A stretch of DNA of 64,000 nt from Drechslerella dactyloides (lineage: Eukaryota > Ascomycota > Orbiliomycetes > Orbiliales > Orbiliaceae). The stretch covers positions 1,116,001 to 1,180,000 of the forward strand of contig JAGTWJ010000001.1 in NCBI GenBank assembly GCA_020064725.1, given 5' to 3'. Positions 62,933 through 64,000 of this stretch are shown in pieces. Position numbers and translations under genes: made by a program. The first letter of the stretch is position 1; the number at the start of each line of letters is the position of its first letter. The notes below the pieces were generated by a model, which saw only the letters and a program-made list of their open reading frames with translations, searched no databases and was not told the DNA's origin.

Positions 62933-64000
62933 TCACTCTAATATGTTCCACCGTAGGCTGCTGAAGCGGTTCTCGCCCGGCTCCATCAGCACGTCAAACT
63001 CGCCCTTCGCTGTCTGCTGCACCCACTCCACATCATTGTCCATATCCTCCTTCGTGTACCCCGTCACGATAATCGGACACTTCGTCTCCAGCAGCAGAGG
63101 TAATGTCTCCTCCCACTCCGCCATGCTGCCCGGATGGCTGAAACCCGGGTGGAACAGCACAAAGACGTCAAAGTACGGATCATACGGCGCGAACGTCCCC
63201 GTCCGATGCAGCGTGTGGAAGTACTCGTTCGCGCTGGAAATCTTGAAGCGTGGTGCGGGTCGCTCGAAGAGCATGCCGAACGGGTTACCCGGACTCCGCG
63301 GCGGGGGCGGCCATTCTAGGTGTCGTGGGCGTCGGAGGTAGACTTCCGGTCCGATAAAGGCGATGTGGAAGTTGACGCGAGGGAACATGAAGGGTAGCTG
63401 GGCCCAGACTTCGCGGGGTAATGACGCCTCGCCGCGGGCCCCGACGACGAATACGCGCATCGGCGGCGGGACTTGCTTTTGGTTCTTGAGTGTGCCGTCG
63501 CCGCCGGCGAGCGCCGGATGGAGGGAGTACCGTGTGGCCGCCAAGCTCTTGAGCCCCTCATACGTAAGCCGATTGTTTAAATTGTACGGGCTGAGTTCGT
63601 GGATGATGCTCCCAATGGTGACGGGGTACGTCAGCAACTTGGTGACCTGTCTCAGCGCCCTCATGTCGTTCACCGCCTCGAACTCGCGCGTGTACAAAAA
63701 GGTGTCCCAATTGGTAAAGTTGATCAGCGAGCCTTCCTCCTGCTCGAGCAGCTGGTACTCGAACTCCGGGAACTCCCTGCCGGAGCGCAGGTCGTGTTCG
63801 TCCTCGTTGACCTCGCGAAGGGTATCGCACACCAGCACGTGGTTCGCGTAGTCGTCCATCCAATGGTCCTCGCAGCAGTAGATCGGGATCCCGCAGTCGG
63901 GACACTCGAATTTGACCTGGTGCTTTCCAACTTCGTGCGGCACGTCGACGGGACAGACGGCGCGCTCCTGGATCCGCCGGCCCAGCTCTCGCATGTCTGG
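62933..64000 (-). CDS. MSS51: Mss51 homologue, MYND-type zinc finger, 5'-partial
   Basis: At least 355 residues; the frame stays open to the window edge (…PDMRELGRR), so the N-terminus with its mitochondrial presequence is missing. In yeast Mss51 activates translation of COX1 mRNA in the mitochondrial matrix and couples it to cytochrome oxidase assembly. Cys/His residues of the MYND-type finger are visible: AVCPVD, FECPDCGIPIYCCEDHW and NHVLVCDTL. Family blocks follow: DEHDLRSGREFPEFEY, NWDTFLYTREFEAVND, LLTYPVTIGSIIHELSPYNL, YDPYFDVFVLFHPGFSHPGS, LLLETKCPIIVTGYT and DVLMEPGENRFSSLRW. No intron is seen in this part. In animals the related MSS51 has other roles, so the COX1 function is carried over from yeast. 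Confidence 0.92.
   Translation of the reverse strand, partial: PDMRELGRRIQERAVCPVDVPHEVGKHQVKFECPDCGIPIYCCEDHWMDDYANHVLVCDTLREVNEDEHDLRSGREFPEFEYQLLEQEEGSLINFTNWDTFLYTREFEAVNDMRALRQVTKLLTYPVTIGSIIHELSPYNLNNRLTYEGLKSLAATRYSLHPALAGGDGTLKNQKQVPPPMRVFVVGARGEASLPREVWAQLPFMFPRVNFHIAFIGPEVYLRRPRHLEWPPPPRSPGNPFGMLFERPAPRFKISSANEYFHTLHRTGTFAPYDPYFDVFVLFHPGFSHPGSMAEWEETLPLLLETKCPIIVTGYTKEDMDNDVEWVQQTAKGEFDVLMEPGENRFSSLRWNILE

Overview
The window is nuclear DNA of a filamentous ascomycete (Pezizomycotina). The evidence is the gene set (Clr5-domain protein, RSE1, KAP95, APC4, PAN3, LSM7, PEPP, LHS1, MSS51 homologues) and many 50-110 nt introns with GT..AG ends and CTAAC/CTGAC-type branch sites. Class is not certain; a Leotiomycetes-like fungus would fit. 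All genes are monocistronic. Exon boundaries were worked out by hand from reading phase, splice signals and family similarity.

Layout. 22-2598 (+): 3' two thirds of RSE1/SF3B3, cut by the window start. 3083-3486 (-): a small predicted single-pass membrane protein with one intron. 6063-8318 (+): a five-exon Clr5-domain protein with a 27-nt tandem repeat. 8511-8739: a MITE-like element with inverted ends. 11382-14361 (-): importin beta-1. 16340-19191 (-): APC4. 20907-23947 (+): PAN3 in 11 exons, followed in the same frame by a further 216 open codons. 25589-26237 (-): LSM7, divergent from 26501-28415 (+): an Xaa-Pro aminopeptidase. 28416-42742: about 14 kb with no supportable gene, containing a degenerate ~250-bp duplication. 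42743-45190 (-): an intronless 815-residue protein with about 12 repeats centred on T-P-K. 47329-49078 (-): an unrecognised S/T-P-rich protein. 52983-55367 (+): DUF2347/LCHN-type DENN-family protein. 56936-57798 (+): a secreted-type D/N-rich protein whose start codon is out of frame. 58453-61845 (-): ER chaperone LHS1 ending HDEL. 62933-64000 (-): MSS51 homologue, cut by the window end.

The identified genes are housekeeping: splicing and mRNA decay (RSE1, LSM7, PAN3), nuclear import, mitotic ubiquitin ligase, ER folding and mitochondrial translation control. They do not form a pathway or cluster. The less ordinary material is the PAN3 extension, the T-P-K repeat protein, the frame-broken secreted protein, the Clr5 protein, the MITE-like element and the long gene-free block. 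I did not find a convincing new multi-gene system. No tRNA, rRNA or CRISPR array was recognised.
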